Source: Pseudomonas viridiflava
Lineage (GTDB): Bacteria > Pseudomonadota > Gammaproteobacteria > Pseudomonadales > Pseudomonadaceae
Direction: 5' to 3'
DNA length: 64,000 nucleotides
Assembly (NCBI RefSeq): GCF_900585905.1
Contig: NZ_UTVH01000076.1
Coordinates: 124,001-188,000 of the forward strand
Of the stretch, positions 17,338 to 26,098 are shown piece by piece. Under the pieces are notes generated by a model. It did not search any database. It had not been told where the DNA came from and saw only the letters and a list, made by a program, of their open reading frames with translations. The position numbers were made by a program, and so were the translations under genes. How positions within the stretch are numbered: position 1 is the first letter of the stretch; each line of letters opens with the position of its first letter.

Positions 17338-17451
17338 GAGGCTTTCCTTTTAATGATTGCGTATCTGGTTTTATTGATTCAATGACAATTGATAGGTTCA
17401 CTTGTCTGTTGAAGCCAGATTAACCCTGGATGCTTAATTCACCCTTAATCT

Positions 17452-17904
17452 TCAAGAGTTGCATGCGCCCTGCGGGGCGGGCGATTTTTTGGCCGAGTCG
17501 GGCACATCGAATATCCGGTCGAAGGCCCACTGAAATACCAGAGCGTATAAAAAGAAGAAGGCAAACAAGGCCAGGTTCGTGGCCAGCGCCTGCCACCAGC
17601 TGATCTCCAGCCAGAACGCAATCAAGGGCAATAACAGTACCGTCAGCCCGCCTTCGAAACCGGTGGCGTGCAGCAGACGACGTTTCCAGTTGCGCTCGCG
17701 TTCCTGCTGGCGCGCCTCCCAGCGTTCAAAGCCCCAGTTGTACAGCACGTTCCACAACAGCGCGCTGACAGACAGCAACACCGAGAGCATTCCGGAGGAC
17801 GCCAGGCTATCGTCGTACGCCCAGGCCAGGGTGGGCGACAGCACGGCGATGGCGATGATTTCGTAGAGGGCTGCCTGAACGATCTTGCGAAGGGGACCTT
17901 GCAC
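17452..17904 (-). CDS. PACE family efflux transporter (BTP-domain pair)
   Basis: 150 residues, four predicted membrane helices in two tandem BTP hairpins (LYEIIAIAVLSPTLAW, LLSVSALLWNVLYNW, GGLTVLLLPLIAFW, LATNLALFAFFFLYALVF). Glu15 in the first helix (LYEIIAI) and the NxxYNWGFERWE motif match AceI-type PACE proteins, where Glu15 is needed for proton-coupled export. AceI exports chlorhexidine and short diamines. The actual substrate here is unknown. No neighbouring LysR regulator is seen. Confidence 0.88.
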   Translation of the reverse strand: MQGPLRKIVQAALYEIIAIAVLSPTLAWAYDDSLASSGMLSVLLSVSALLWNVLYNWGFERWEARQQERERNWKRRLLHATGFEGGLTVLLLPLIAFWLEISWWQALATNLALFAFFFLYALVFQWAFDRIFDVPDSAKKSPAPQGACNS

Positions 17905-18126
17905 GCGAAGCTTCCTTGCGATGAAGAAAAAATATTAACCGGCAATCGGCATAGCTTGAAGCGCCTGCGCCGGGCAATCAACCTCTGTGTGCAAGGCATC
18001 GGCCGCCACGCACGACACGTGCAGTCGACGCTCGTCATCGGGTTGCGCTGATGGCGGCCGAGTTTGCTATTCTGCGCGCCCTGCGACGGATCGTCGCGTT
18101 CCTCATCCAAGGTGTCCGGGGTTCCC

Positions 18127-19437
18127 ATGACGGCCATTGCTCGACCACGCCCGCAGCCGCTGTCCCGTGCGAACTACAAGACCCTGGGTCTTGCGGCACT
18201 GGGCGGCGCGCTGGAAATCTACGATTTCATCATCTTCGTGTTCTTTGCGCTGACCCTGAGCCAGCTGTTTTTTCCACCGGAAATGCCGCAATGGTTACGT
18301 CTGCTGCAGAGTTTCGGCATCTTCGTCACCGGTTACCTGGCGCGACCCCTGGGCGGCATTCTGATGGCGCACTTTGCCGATCGCCTGGGCCGTAAACGGG
18401 TGTTCAGCCTGAGCATCCTGATGATGGCGTTGCCCTGCCTGCTGATCGGCATAATGCCGACCTATGCGCAGATCGGCTATTGGGCACCCCTGATTCTGCT
18501 GGCGTTGCGCATCCTGCAGGGCGCAGCGGTGGGCGGCGAAGTGCCCAGCGCCTGGGTGTTCGTGGCCGAGCATGCGCCTCGGCAGCATCGCGGTTACGCC
18601 CTCGGCGTGCTGCAGGCCGGATTGACCTTTGGCTACCTGCTGGGCGCACTGATCGCCACCTGGCTGGCGAAGGTGTTTACCCCGGCTGAGATTCTCGATT
18701 ACGCCTGGCGGATTCCGTTTCTGCTGGGCGGCGCCTTTGGCGTCATCGGCGTGTGGTTGCGCCGCTGGTTGAGCGAAACGCCCGTATTCATGGCGTTGCA
18801 TGCCCAGCGCGAGGCGGTGGCGGAGTTGCCACTGACGGCGGTGCTGCGCAGGCATCGGCAATCCCTGTTGCCGGCAGCGCTGCTGACCTGCGTGCTGACG
18901 TCCGCCGTGGTGGTGCTGGTGGTGATCACCCCGACGGTGATGCAGCAACGCTTCGGCATGAGCGGCCGTGACACCTTTGCGCTCAGCAGCCTGGGCATCG
19001 TGTTTCTGAATATTGGCTGTGTGCTCGCCGGCATGCTGGTGGACCGCATCGGCGCCTGGCGCGCGGTCATGATCTACAGCCTGTTGCTGCCGGTGGGCAT
19101 TGCTCTGCTTTATGGCAGCCTGATCGCCCAGTGGTTACCCTTGGGTGTCGCTTACGCCCTGGCCGGTCTGGCGTGCGGCATCGTCGGCGTGGTGCCTTCG
19201 GTGATGGTGGGGCTGTTCCCGGCGACCATCCGTGTCTCCGGTATTTCGTTCACTTACAACATCGCTTATGCGCTGTGGGCCAGCACGACGCCGTTGCTGC
19301 TCATTGCACTCATGCCCTGGAGCGCGTGGGTCTGCGTGCTTTACGTGAGCGTCATGGGCGCGGTGGGCCTGATCACTGCCGCCGTGTTCGGCCTGCGTCG
19401 CGGCATGGAAGTGGACACGGCCATGGCCGGTCACTGA
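18127..19437 (+). CDS. MFS transporter, metabolite:H+ symporter (MHS) type
   Basis: 436 residues; start ATG at 18127 (MTAIARPRPQ). Twelve membrane helices. Motifs of the MHS (citrate/alpha-ketoglutarate/proline) family: LEIYDFIIFVFFA in helix 1, RPLGGILMAHFADRLGRKR (conserved loop 2-3) and RILQGAAVGGEVPSAWVFVAEHAP, close to the family 'RxLQGxxxGGExxGAxxxxxE'. Likely imports an organic acid or osmolyte with protons. The precise substrate cannot be read. No neighbouring catabolic operon. Confidence 0.85.
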   Translation: MTAIARPRPQPLSRANYKTLGLAALGGALEIYDFIIFVFFALTLSQLFFPPEMPQWLRLLQSFGIFVTGYLARPLGGILMAHFADRLGRKRVFSLSILMMALPCLLIGIMPTYAQIGYWAPLILLALRILQGAAVGGEVPSAWVFVAEHAPRQHRGYALGVLQAGLTFGYLLGALIATWLAKVFTPAEILDYAWRIPFLLGGAFGVIGVWLRRWLSETPVFMALHAQREAVAELPLTAVLRRHRQSLLPAALLTCVLTSAVVVLVVITPTVMQQRFGMSGRDTFALSSLGIVFLNIGCVLAGMLVDRIGAWRAVMIYSLLLPVGIALLYGSLIAQWLPLGVAYALAGLACGIVGVVPSVMVGLFPATIRVSGISFTYNIAYALWASTTPLLLIALMPWSAWVCVLYVSVMGAVGLITAAVFGLRRGMEVDTAMAGH

Positions 19438-19971
19438 TGCTTGCCGGGCGCCTGATCCGGCACGCTTTGCCGTCGGTGCCCGTTTGCTCGAGCAATGTGG
19501 CGCAGTTTCATAAGTCTGTCGGCAAAAGCCTGCATGTGGTGTGGGCCGTTTCCTGATTTTTAACCATCAAGTTTCGTATTGGCTGTAAGTTTTATTTCAT
19601 TCGAGATAATTGTAACCATTGATTGTAATTGCTAATTCAAGTGTTTATCTTTCAGGCCATTCAAACGACTGAAAATCGAACGGTTTATATGATCGAGTGA
19701 ATTGATTGGGAAGTTTCTTTTTCTGATGTAAGAAATTTCTTTGATTAAGGCGCGGGGCGTGCTCTTGCAGTGCGTCTATACGGCGACGTTGATCGCATTG
19801 ATGAAATGATGGGTCAATACTTGTCGGCTGTTTCCTACATTTATTCACTAAACTTGTGAGCGTCTTCTCTGTTCAGTGCCGTGTCGTCGCATTGGCCGCA
19901 GTAACGCAAAACAACCTGTTGAAAATCCGTCTGCACTATACGACACGTCAATAATAAAAGGGAGTGAGTCA
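19438..19971. other. AT-rich intergenic stretch, no convincing gene
   Basis: 534 bases separate the MFS gene from the unknown gene at 19972. From about 19555 to 19870 the DNA is clearly AT-rich, with runs such as TTTTATTTCATTCGAGATAA, unlike the genes on both sides. A 67-residue minus-strand frame (19645-19848) has no good ribosome site. It may be a silenced regulatory region or the scar of an insertion. No repeat or promoter could be assigned with certainty. Confidence 0.5.
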
Positions 19972-20688
19972 ATGAGCGGTTCATTTATCGAAGGGCAGGC
20001 GCCCATTTGTTCGTCACTGCCAGCCCCCGAGGCTGCGCAACTGTGGTTCGAGCGCTTGGCACACCGGCAGGCGGCGTGTGCTACTGATCAACTGTGCGCT
20101 CGCCAGGCCGCGCTGCTGGGGCCACAGGGTTTGCTCCCGGTATTTTCCCGGCAAGTGGCTGCGCAGGGGCGCCAGGCACCGGCACTCAGTGACGTGCTGA
20201 AGTTCGACGACCCGCAGCGCCAGCAGTTGGCCGAGCAGGCGGTGAATTTCGTGCTGGCCCATCACCAGCGCCGGTCTACGGTGGCCAACCCGTACCTGGG
20301 GCTTTCGCGGCAATTGCTGTGCTGCATGCTGTTCGACGATGAGGTGCATTACACCCTCGCCGAGCGATTTGCGGTATCCGAAGCGTTGCGCCAGCGCGAC
20401 AGCCATTATTTCAGCACGCTCATCGCGACCACTCGCGATACGGTGGAGCGTCGGCTGGTGTTCACCGGCCTGCTGGAACATTTCGATGCGCTGTTGCCGA
20501 TCGAGCAGAGTATCTATCCCGAGGGTTATCGGCAGGCGCAGCAGCAGCACCTGGATCGGGAGGTAGCGCTCTACGGCAAGCTGCAACTGGAGCGTCCCGT
20601 TGGCCAGTTGCTTGAAGCGCACAGCCCGGAGTGGTTGCTGAAACATCTCTGTTGCGTCAACGCTTCAACCCTAAACGACGGCGCCTGA
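19972..20688 (+). CDS. Hypothetical protein of unknown family
   Basis: 238 residues; ATG at 19972 follows AGGGAG by eight bases. Predicted soluble, mostly helical, rich in Leu, Gln and Ala, with several Cys (CATDQLCARQ, LLCCMLF, HLCCVN). Segments such as EQAVNFVLAHHQRR, YTLAERFAVSEALRQRDSHY and LEHFDALLPIEQSIYPEGYR suggest a helical bundle. No signal peptide, membrane segment or known motif. It is preceded by the AT-rich stretch 19555-19870 and converges on the diguanylate cyclase gene with only a three-base gap. I do not recognise it. Confidence 0.7.
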   Translation: MSGSFIEGQAPICSSLPAPEAAQLWFERLAHRQAACATDQLCARQAALLGPQGLLPVFSRQVAAQGRQAPALSDVLKFDDPQRQQLAEQAVNFVLAHHQRRSTVANPYLGLSRQLLCCMLFDDEVHYTLAERFAVSEALRQRDSHYFSTLIATTRDTVERRLVFTGLLEHFDALLPIEQSIYPEGYRQAQQQHLDREVALYGKLQLERPVGQLLEAHSPEWLLKHLCCVNASTLNDGA

Positions 20689-20691
20689 GGC

Positions 20692-21777
20692 TCAGGACGT
20701 TGAGCTTTCCGAGCCCAGACGCGGGTAGTCGATGACCAGGGGCGCAGCGACGCAGATTCGATTACGGCCCGTGCTCTTGGCGCTGTACAGCGCCTTGTCG
20801 GCTTCGTTGAGCCACATGGCGGCATCGGTGACGTGGTGGCCAAAGGTCGAAATGCCAATGCTCAGGGTCAGGCGCATGTGCGGCAGTTTCGGGTCACGCA
20901 GATTGTCCACGTCGCGGCGCAACTGATCCATGAGTTCCCAGGCCAGGTTGGCGCTGGTGTTGGGCAGAATCACGCAGAACTCATCGCCGCCGTAGCGTCC
21001 CGCCAGATCAGAGTCCCGCAGGCTGGCCAGCAGGGCGGTGCTCAGGCGTTTGAGTACGCTGTCGCCAATGATGTGGCCCTGAGTGTCGTTGATGGCTTTG
21101 AAGTGGTCGATGTCGATCAACGCGATGGACGTCTGCCGCGCCATCGCCTGGCACCGGGCGAACTCCAGTTGCAGCAGGTCCTTCCAGGCGCCGTGATTGA
21201 TCAGGCCGGTAAGGCTGTCGGTACGGCTGAGCTTGCCCAGAATGTCCTTGTGCTCGCTGAGCTCCACCGCCACTCGATAACTCATGTAGCCAATGAACAT
21301 CGGGTACAGCAGCAGCACGGGCAGGCAGGCGTAAATCTGCAGGTTGCTGCTGGAAGCCAGAAAGGGTTGACGGAGCAGAAAGACGGCAATCAACGCGCCC
21401 ACGGCCTGCGCCAGGCACCCGCGCCAGAACAGCCGGGTACCGCCCGCAGCAAGGTTGTGCATGCCCATCAAAGCCAGCACGGTGACGGTTGGCAGCGGGT
21501 TGAAGCCCATGGCCCCCACCCAGAAACCGCCGGCCAGCGAGTCGCAGACGATATTGCGCTGTTCGGCGGCAAAGGGCTGACGCGAGCGAGTGGCGATCCA
21601 CAAGGCCGCAGGCGGCCAGACGATGGCGTTGCAGAGCATCAGCACCCACACCCATATCGGCGGATGCACGGTATAGACAGTGGCGGCGACACTGAAAAAT
21701 CCAATGCCGACGCCGACGCTGCGCGCCCAGTAAATCCGCTTGGCGAAAGACCTGCCCTTGCCGTCATATCTATTCAT
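20692..21777 (-). CDS. Diguanylate cyclase, MASE2-GGDEF (DgcC/AdrA type)
   Basis: 361 residues. Start at 21777 (MNRYDGKG) is preferred because GGAAG precedes it; an ATG at 21813 has none. N-terminal MASE2 membrane domain of about six helices (RIYWARSVGVGIGFFSVAA ... LPVLLLYPMFIGYM), then GGDEF domain from ~195 (LSRTDSLTGLINHGAWK) with intact active site RYGGDEF and an inhibitory RxxD site (RDSD) five residues before GGDEF. It should make c-di-GMP with product inhibition, as AdrA does for exopolysaccharide control. Confidence 0.93.
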   Translation of the reverse strand: MNRYDGKGRSFAKRIYWARSVGVGIGFFSVAATVYTVHPPIWVWVLMLCNAIVWPPAALWIATRSRQPFAAEQRNIVCDSLAGGFWVGAMGFNPLPTVTVLALMGMHNLAAGGTRLFWRGCLAQAVGALIAVFLLRQPFLASSSNLQIYACLPVLLLYPMFIGYMSYRVAVELSEHKDILGKLSRTDSLTGLINHGAWKDLLQLEFARCQAMARQTSIALIDIDHFKAINDTQGHIIGDSVLKRLSTALLASLRDSDLAGRYGGDEFCVILPNTSANLAWELMDQLRRDVDNLRDPKLPHMRLTLSIGISTFGHHVTDAAMWLNEADKALYSAKSTGRNRICVAAPLVIDYPRLGSESSTS

Positions 21778-21932
21778 GAGGTCTTCCGAAATCGATCTTG
21801 TGACCTGCAGCATTGAGGTCAGAACGAAATATCGGATTTTGGGCCCCTCACGCGTGGGAAGGGAAGAGCCTCAGGCAGTAATCAGGCAAAAGCGTCACAA
21901 AAAGTTTCTGTTGTGACGCTTTGATCGGGTGA

Positions 21933-23135
21933 TCAGACGCTTGTGGATTTCATCTTCAGGGCAATGATGGCAGTGGCAATGGCCAGCACGGCAATAAACG
22001 CCGCGACGTAGCCGACGTCGACCAGGCCCAGGTGATCGATCGTCAGCCCGCCGATGACCGAACCCAGACCGATGCCGGCATTGGCAGCCGACACGTTGAG
22101 GGTGCCCGCCAGTGCCTGGGCCTGAGGGGCCGTTTTCATCACCCGGATCTGGCAGATCGGGAACAGCGCAGTGTGAGCGATGCCCCACACCACCAGCACG
22201 GCGCACAGCAGCGGGATCGAACCGGCAGCCGGTACGGCGGCGGTCATGCCGATGGCCAGCATCAGGGCGAAGACGATGGTCGAGCCCAGTGGGCTGCGGT
22301 CGACATAACGTCCACCCAGACCATTACCGATCAGACCCACCGCACCAAAGCCCATCAACCACCAGCCAACCTGTGCGGGCTCTACGCCAGCAACGCGTTC
22401 CAGGGTGTCGGCCAGGTAGGTGTAAGCGGTGAACATTGCGGTGAATATCAGGATCGACAGCAGCAGATTGACGATGAAGTGTGGGTCGCCGAGGATCTTG
22501 GCCTGCTTGGCCAGGCCCACTTTGGCGGTGGCCGCAATGGTCGGCATCGACACGTAAAGCAGCAGCGCCATCAGCAATGACATGACGGTCAGCGCCCAGA
22601 AGGCGCCGCGCCAGCCCACCGCGTCAGCAAACAGAGTGCCCAGCGGGATGCCGAACAGCATGGCCGCAGATATCCCCAGATAAACCCGCGCCACGGCCTT
22701 GCCCGCATGTTGCGGACCGGCCATCAGGCTGGCGGTTTCACTGGCCGTGCCCCAGAACACCGGCAATGCCAGCGCCGGGATGAACCGCGCCAGGGCCAGA
22801 ATCCAGATGTTACTGGACAGCGCCGCCAGCGCATTGGAGGCTGCGAAGATCAGCAGGATCACGATAAAGGTTTTCTTGCGGTCCAGGTGCGACAGCATCG
22901 CGGTCAGCGGTGGGCCGAAGAGCATGACTGTGAAGGCGAACAGCGTCACCAACAGCCCGGCATCGGAGATCGAAATCCCCAGATCCCGCGCCATGGCAGG
23001 CAGCAGCCCGATGATCAGAAATTCGGTAGTTACAATCACGAAACCGGCCAGGGCCAGCATCGCGATGGGCAACGCCGAGCCCTTGGCTGCAGCGCTGCTG
23101 GCCGACCCTGCGGCGGTTGAATCAGTAGAAGACAT
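21933..23135 (-). CDS. MFS drug/sugar efflux transporter, DHA1 (AraJ/PbuE-like)
   Basis: 400 residues, twelve membrane helices. ATG ending at 23135 is used; GTG nine bases upstream is possible. N-terminus is Ser/Ala-rich; helix 1 reads LAGFVIVTTEFLIIGLLPAM, matching DHA1 'TTEFxxxGLLP' transporters (arabinose efflux AraJ, purine efflux PbuE, sugar efflux SotB). Loop 2-3 is MLSHLDRKK, a weak version of motif A. It is divergent from a LysR gene 111 bases away, which probably controls it. Substrate unknown. Confidence 0.88.
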   Translation of the reverse strand: MSSTDSTAAGSASSAAAKGSALPIAMLALAGFVIVTTEFLIIGLLPAMARDLGISISDAGLLVTLFAFTVMLFGPPLTAMLSHLDRKKTFIVILLIFAASNALAALSSNIWILALARFIPALALPVFWGTASETASLMAGPQHAGKAVARVYLGISAAMLFGIPLGTLFADAVGWRGAFWALTVMSLLMALLLYVSMPTIAATAKVGLAKQAKILGDPHFIVNLLLSILIFTAMFTAYTYLADTLERVAGVEPAQVGWWLMGFGAVGLIGNGLGGRYVDRSPLGSTIVFALMLAIGMTAAVPAAGSIPLLCAVLVVWGIAHTALFPICQIRVMKTAPQAQALAGTLNVSAANAGIGLGSVIGGLTIDHLGLVDVGYVAAFIAVLAIATAIIALKMKSTSV

Positions 23136-23246
23136 GTCAGGCACCCTAAAACTTGAATGGCCGCTAGCCTATTCGAGAAACTGCTTCTTATCTTTGGTGA
23201 TTTTTCCGTGCACTATGGAATCCGTTTCCAGAGTATTGGACTGAGC

Positions 23247-24155
23247 ATGATCTCCGCAGACCGCCTCAAAGGTATTTCAACGTTTGTTGCCGTGGCCAAC
23301 GCCGGTGGCTTTACCGCCGCCGCCGAGCGCCTGAACCTGACCAATTCGGCCGTGAGCAAGAGCATCGCGCGCCTTGAAAGCCGCCTGGGCATGCGTCTTT
23401 TCGAGCGCACCACGCGCAGCCTGGCCCTGACCGAGGAGGGCAGCGCCTACTTTACGGTGTGTACGCGCATTCTGGATGAGCTGGCCGAAGCGGAAACCGC
23501 ACTGGCAGCGCAACGTTCCGAGCCTGCCGGGCCGCTGCGCCTGGATTTGCCGGCGTCTTTCGGGCGCATCCACGTGCTGCCACTGCTGCTGCAGTTCGCC
23601 GAGCGCTACCCCAAGCTGCGGCCGCATGTTTCCTTTACCGACCGCTTTGTCGACCTGATCGAGGAGGGCATCGACGTCGCGGTGCGCATCGGTGGCCCTG
23701 CCGCCTGGCCGGCCAACCTCGGCCATTGCTATCTGGGCACCGAGCGGGTGATTTTCTGCGCTGCGCCGGTTTACCTGCATCGCCACGGCACCCCGCAGAC
23801 ATTTGACGAACTGGCCGATCATGCCTGCGTGCTCTATGGCAAAGCGTATGGCAGCACCAGCCCTTGGGTCGTCGTCGACGCCAGCGGCCAGTCACAGCTT
23901 CGCCTGGTCGAGGGCCGCATTGTGGTGGGCAACGGGGAAGCCCAAGTGGCCGCGGTGGTCGCGGGCAGCGGCGTGGCGCAACTGGCCACCTGGCTGATCA
24001 AGGACCAGCTGCAGCGCGGCGAGCTGGTGGAAATCCTGCCGCATCTGGCCACTCAGGGGCTTGACCTGCATCTGGCCTGGCCGCGCAGCCGCGAGTCGCT
24101 GCCGAAAATTCATCAACTGGTGGAAATGTTGTCGGCGACGCTGCGCATGGATTGA
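23247..24155 (+). CDS. LysR-type transcriptional regulator
   Basis: 302 residues. ATG at 23247 gives MISADRLKGISTFVAVANAG. N-terminal winged helix (GGFTAAAERLNLTNSAVSKSIARLESRLGMRLFERTTRSLALTEEG split over residues ~15-60), then the periplasmic-binding-like effector domain (LRLDLPASFGRIHVLPLLL, RIGGPAAWPANLGH). Of the CrgA/PecT-like subgroup. Divergent to the DHA1 transporter, so that gene is the likely target. Confidence 0.92.
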   Translation: MISADRLKGISTFVAVANAGGFTAAAERLNLTNSAVSKSIARLESRLGMRLFERTTRSLALTEEGSAYFTVCTRILDELAEAETALAAQRSEPAGPLRLDLPASFGRIHVLPLLLQFAERYPKLRPHVSFTDRFVDLIEEGIDVAVRIGGPAAWPANLGHCYLGTERVIFCAAPVYLHRHGTPQTFDELADHACVLYGKAYGSTSPWVVVDASGQSQLRLVEGRIVVGNGEAQVAAVVAGSGVAQLATWLIKDQLQRGELVEILPHLATQGLDLHLAWPRSRESLPKIHQLVEMLSATLRMD

Positions 24156-24226
24156 CCGCCTGCCGGCCTTCGGTTTCACTGCTGAGCATCGCGCGCAGTA
24201 TTTCCATCTGACAACAGGATGTCGTC

Positions 24227-24862
24227 ATGCCGGAGTTTTCCAGTCTCTTAGCGTTTTCCCTGATCTGCCTGGGCATGGTGCTGACGCCCGGCCCGAACAT
24301 GGTGTACCTGATTTCCCGCTCTATTTCCCAAGGCCCGGTGGCGGGTCTGATTTCTCTCGGGGGCGTGGGCGCAGGGTTTCTGATCTACATGCTCTGCGCC
24401 GCGTTTGGCATCACCGGTCTGGTCATGGCCGTGCCCTACGCGTACGACACGCTGCGTTACGCCGGGGCGATGTACCTGCTCTACCTGGCCTGGCAGGCGC
24501 TGAAACCGGGAGGCCGCTCGCCGTTTCAGGTCAGGGACCTGCCCCGTGACAGCAACCGCCAGTTGTTTCTGATGGGCCTGATGACCAACCTGCTCAACCC
24601 CAAAGTCGCTGTGCTGTACCTCTCGCTGCTGCCGCAGTTCATCACCCTGGACAGCGGTGCCAGCGTGCTCAGCCAGTCGCTGGTTCTCGGCAGTTGCCAG
24701 ATACTGGTGAGCCTTTGCGTCAACGCGATGATTGCCCTGGGCGCAGGCTCCATCGCCGTATTCCTCACCCAACGCCCGAGCTGGGCCCGGTTTCAGAAGT
24801 GGCTGATGGGCACGGTACTGTGCGCGCTGGCGGTGAAGATGATGGTTGAGGCGAAGCGTTGA
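24227..24862 (+). CDS. LysE/RhtB family amino acid exporter
   Basis: 211 residues, about six membrane helices. The family start signature is clear: LGMVLTPGPNMVYLISRSIS (about 15-34), then GVGAGFLIYMLCAAFGIT and LRYAGAMYLLYLAWQAL, and the FLMGLMTNLLNPKVAVLYLSL block. Predicted export of an amino acid or homoserine-lactone-like compound. It follows the LysR gene by 71 bases on the same strand. Confidence 0.9.
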   Translation: MPEFSSLLAFSLICLGMVLTPGPNMVYLISRSISQGPVAGLISLGGVGAGFLIYMLCAAFGITGLVMAVPYAYDTLRYAGAMYLLYLAWQALKPGGRSPFQVRDLPRDSNRQLFLMGLMTNLLNPKVAVLYLSLLPQFITLDSGASVLSQSLVLGSCQILVSLCVNAMIALGAGSIAVFLTQRPSWARFQKWLMGTVLCALAVKMMVEAKR

Positions 24863-24928
24863 TCCTGCCTCAGATAAATGACACACCTCGCACGTAAGAT
24901 GCTCGCGCAATTCATCCAGGACAGCCCC

Positions 24929-25115
24929 GTAGAAGCTCACGAGCACCGCGAGGCAGCGATAGCATTCTGCCTGATCCACCGCCATCGCGGCCTCGCGGGG
25001 CTCGTGCGCTCCTACAGCATGCCGCAGAGCCATCGATTATCCCCAATTCTGTAGGAGCCCAGGAGCAGCGCGACTCGGCGATGGCGGCCTGCCTGACACA
25101 CCGCCGTGCGCTGCA
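24929..25115. repeat. REP pair followed by a REP half-element
   Basis: 24929-25015 is an inverted pair: GTAGAAGCTCACGAGCACCG...ATAGC and GCCATCGCGGCCTCGCGGGG...CTCCTAC. A second, unpaired unit starts CTGTAGGAGCCCAGGAGCAG at 25050. They fill the space between lysE-like and the minus-strand gene at 25124. Confidence 0.85.
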
Positions 25116-25123
25116 AAAGCAGC

Positions 25124-25705
25124 TTACCGCTTCTTGTTATCGGTAATCGCTTTGAGCAACTCGCCATGGGCTTTGGTGTCTTTCTCCAGAGAAATGACAT
25201 TGACCATCGCCATGCGTTTGCCGGAGGCTGCTGCCACGGTGCTGCTCAGCACCTTGCCACCGTCGACGCTGCCGGAGATGTCCAGCTGGCGCACGCCCAG
25301 GCCTCGGCGCACCATCTTTTTCTCGCCCAATTGCTTGAAATCCTTATAGCTGGCTTTCTGTTGCTGCGCGGTGGCGGCGACGATGCCGTCGAGGGTGGCG
25401 CTGTCGTTGCTCGATACGGGTTGCGCCTTTTCCAGCGGGCTTTCAGTGACGATGACCACGCGCCTGGCCGCCTTGTTCATGTACAGCGTGCCGGTGATGC
25501 CCGCCGCCCGGGCCTTGGCATCAATCTCTGGCATCGGGCTCTTGATGTACTCCCTGGGGAGCTGAAACTGCAACTGCCCGCCCAGCATCGACACTGGCTG
25601 AGCGCTGGGCGCTTTTGCCTTGCCGGCGGCAAACAGCGTGGTGCCATGCAGGCCGAGCACCATGGCAGCGGCGAGCACGAATGCATTACAGCGAATCAGC
25701 GACAT
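25124..25705 (-). CDS. Exported protein of unknown function
   Basis: 193 residues with signal peptide (MSLIRCNAFVLAAAMVLGLH...FAAG). The mature part starts with QLQFQLPREYIKSPMPE and contains TGTLYMNKAARRVVIVTESP, a strand-rich beginning, then a helical half (SATLDGIVAATAQQQKASYKD) and a strand-rich end. This is reminiscent of DcrB/PsbP-like small periplasmic proteins, but the match is too weak to claim. AGGACAT precedes the ATG. Confidence 0.75.
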   Translation of the reverse strand: MSLIRCNAFVLAAAMVLGLHGTTLFAAGKAKAPSAQPVSMLGGQLQFQLPREYIKSPMPEIDAKARAAGITGTLYMNKAARRVVIVTESPLEKAQPVSSNDSATLDGIVAATAQQQKASYKDFKQLGEKKMVRRGLGVRQLDISGSVDGGKVLSSTVAAASGKRMAMVNVISLEKDTKAHGELLKAITDNKKR

Positions 25706-25990
25706 GATATGTCCTCAAGGGCTCGTCCAACCCGGGAAGCGAGCAATGGCGGCAGAATACGTCAATCCGTGCCGCCGGGCGTGTACTGGCTGTCGGCAAG
25801 CGAAAACCGAAGCGCGTGCCCGGTGACGACGGCGCGCTAATCCAGCTTGATCGGCGCGAATATCGCCCGGATACCGCGACACTTCGGGTAATCCACACAG
25901 CCCCGGAAATCACCCCCGCCCTGGCGCCGTCGCGCTCATGCCTTCAAATCAGAGGCTTCGCTCGGCGCCTTAAAAAGCCGCTGGACGGTC
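25706..25990. other. Non-coding stretch upstream of the hrp box
   Basis: With the leader to 26098 this gap is 393 bases. A 93-residue plus-strand frame (25816-26097) runs straight through the hrp box and up to the chaperone start, has Arg/Pro-rich shadow-like composition and no ribosome site, and is rejected. Nothing else is seen before the HrpL box at 25991. Confidence 0.6.
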
Positions 25991-26019
25991 GGAACCCATT
26001 TTGCGGCCGTCGCCACTCA
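25991..26019 (+). promoter_or_regulatory. hrp box (HrpL-dependent promoter)
   Basis: GGAACC at 25991-25996, a 16-base spacer, then CCACTCA at 26013-26019. This is an exact fit to the P. syringae hrp-box consensus GGAACC-N15/16-CCACNNA read by the ECF sigma factor HrpL. It lies 80 bases before the chaperone ATG on the same strand, with no other start between. It is the only full match noticed in the window. Confidence 0.93.
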
Positions 26020-26098
26020 TTTCCCAAGGCTTGCTCAGGCATTGCCTGGCCGAATGAGCCTGACGTATCGCTAATCTCGATCAGAGGAAAACAATAAT

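Noticed and set aside
19645-19848. 67-residue minus-strand frame in the AT-rich gap
   Set aside because: No ribosome site, no recognisable pattern; random open frames of this length are expected in AT-rich DNA.
25816-26097. 93-residue frame running through the hrp box up to the chaperone start
   Set aside because: It overlaps the promoter, lacks a ribosome site and has shadow-like composition.
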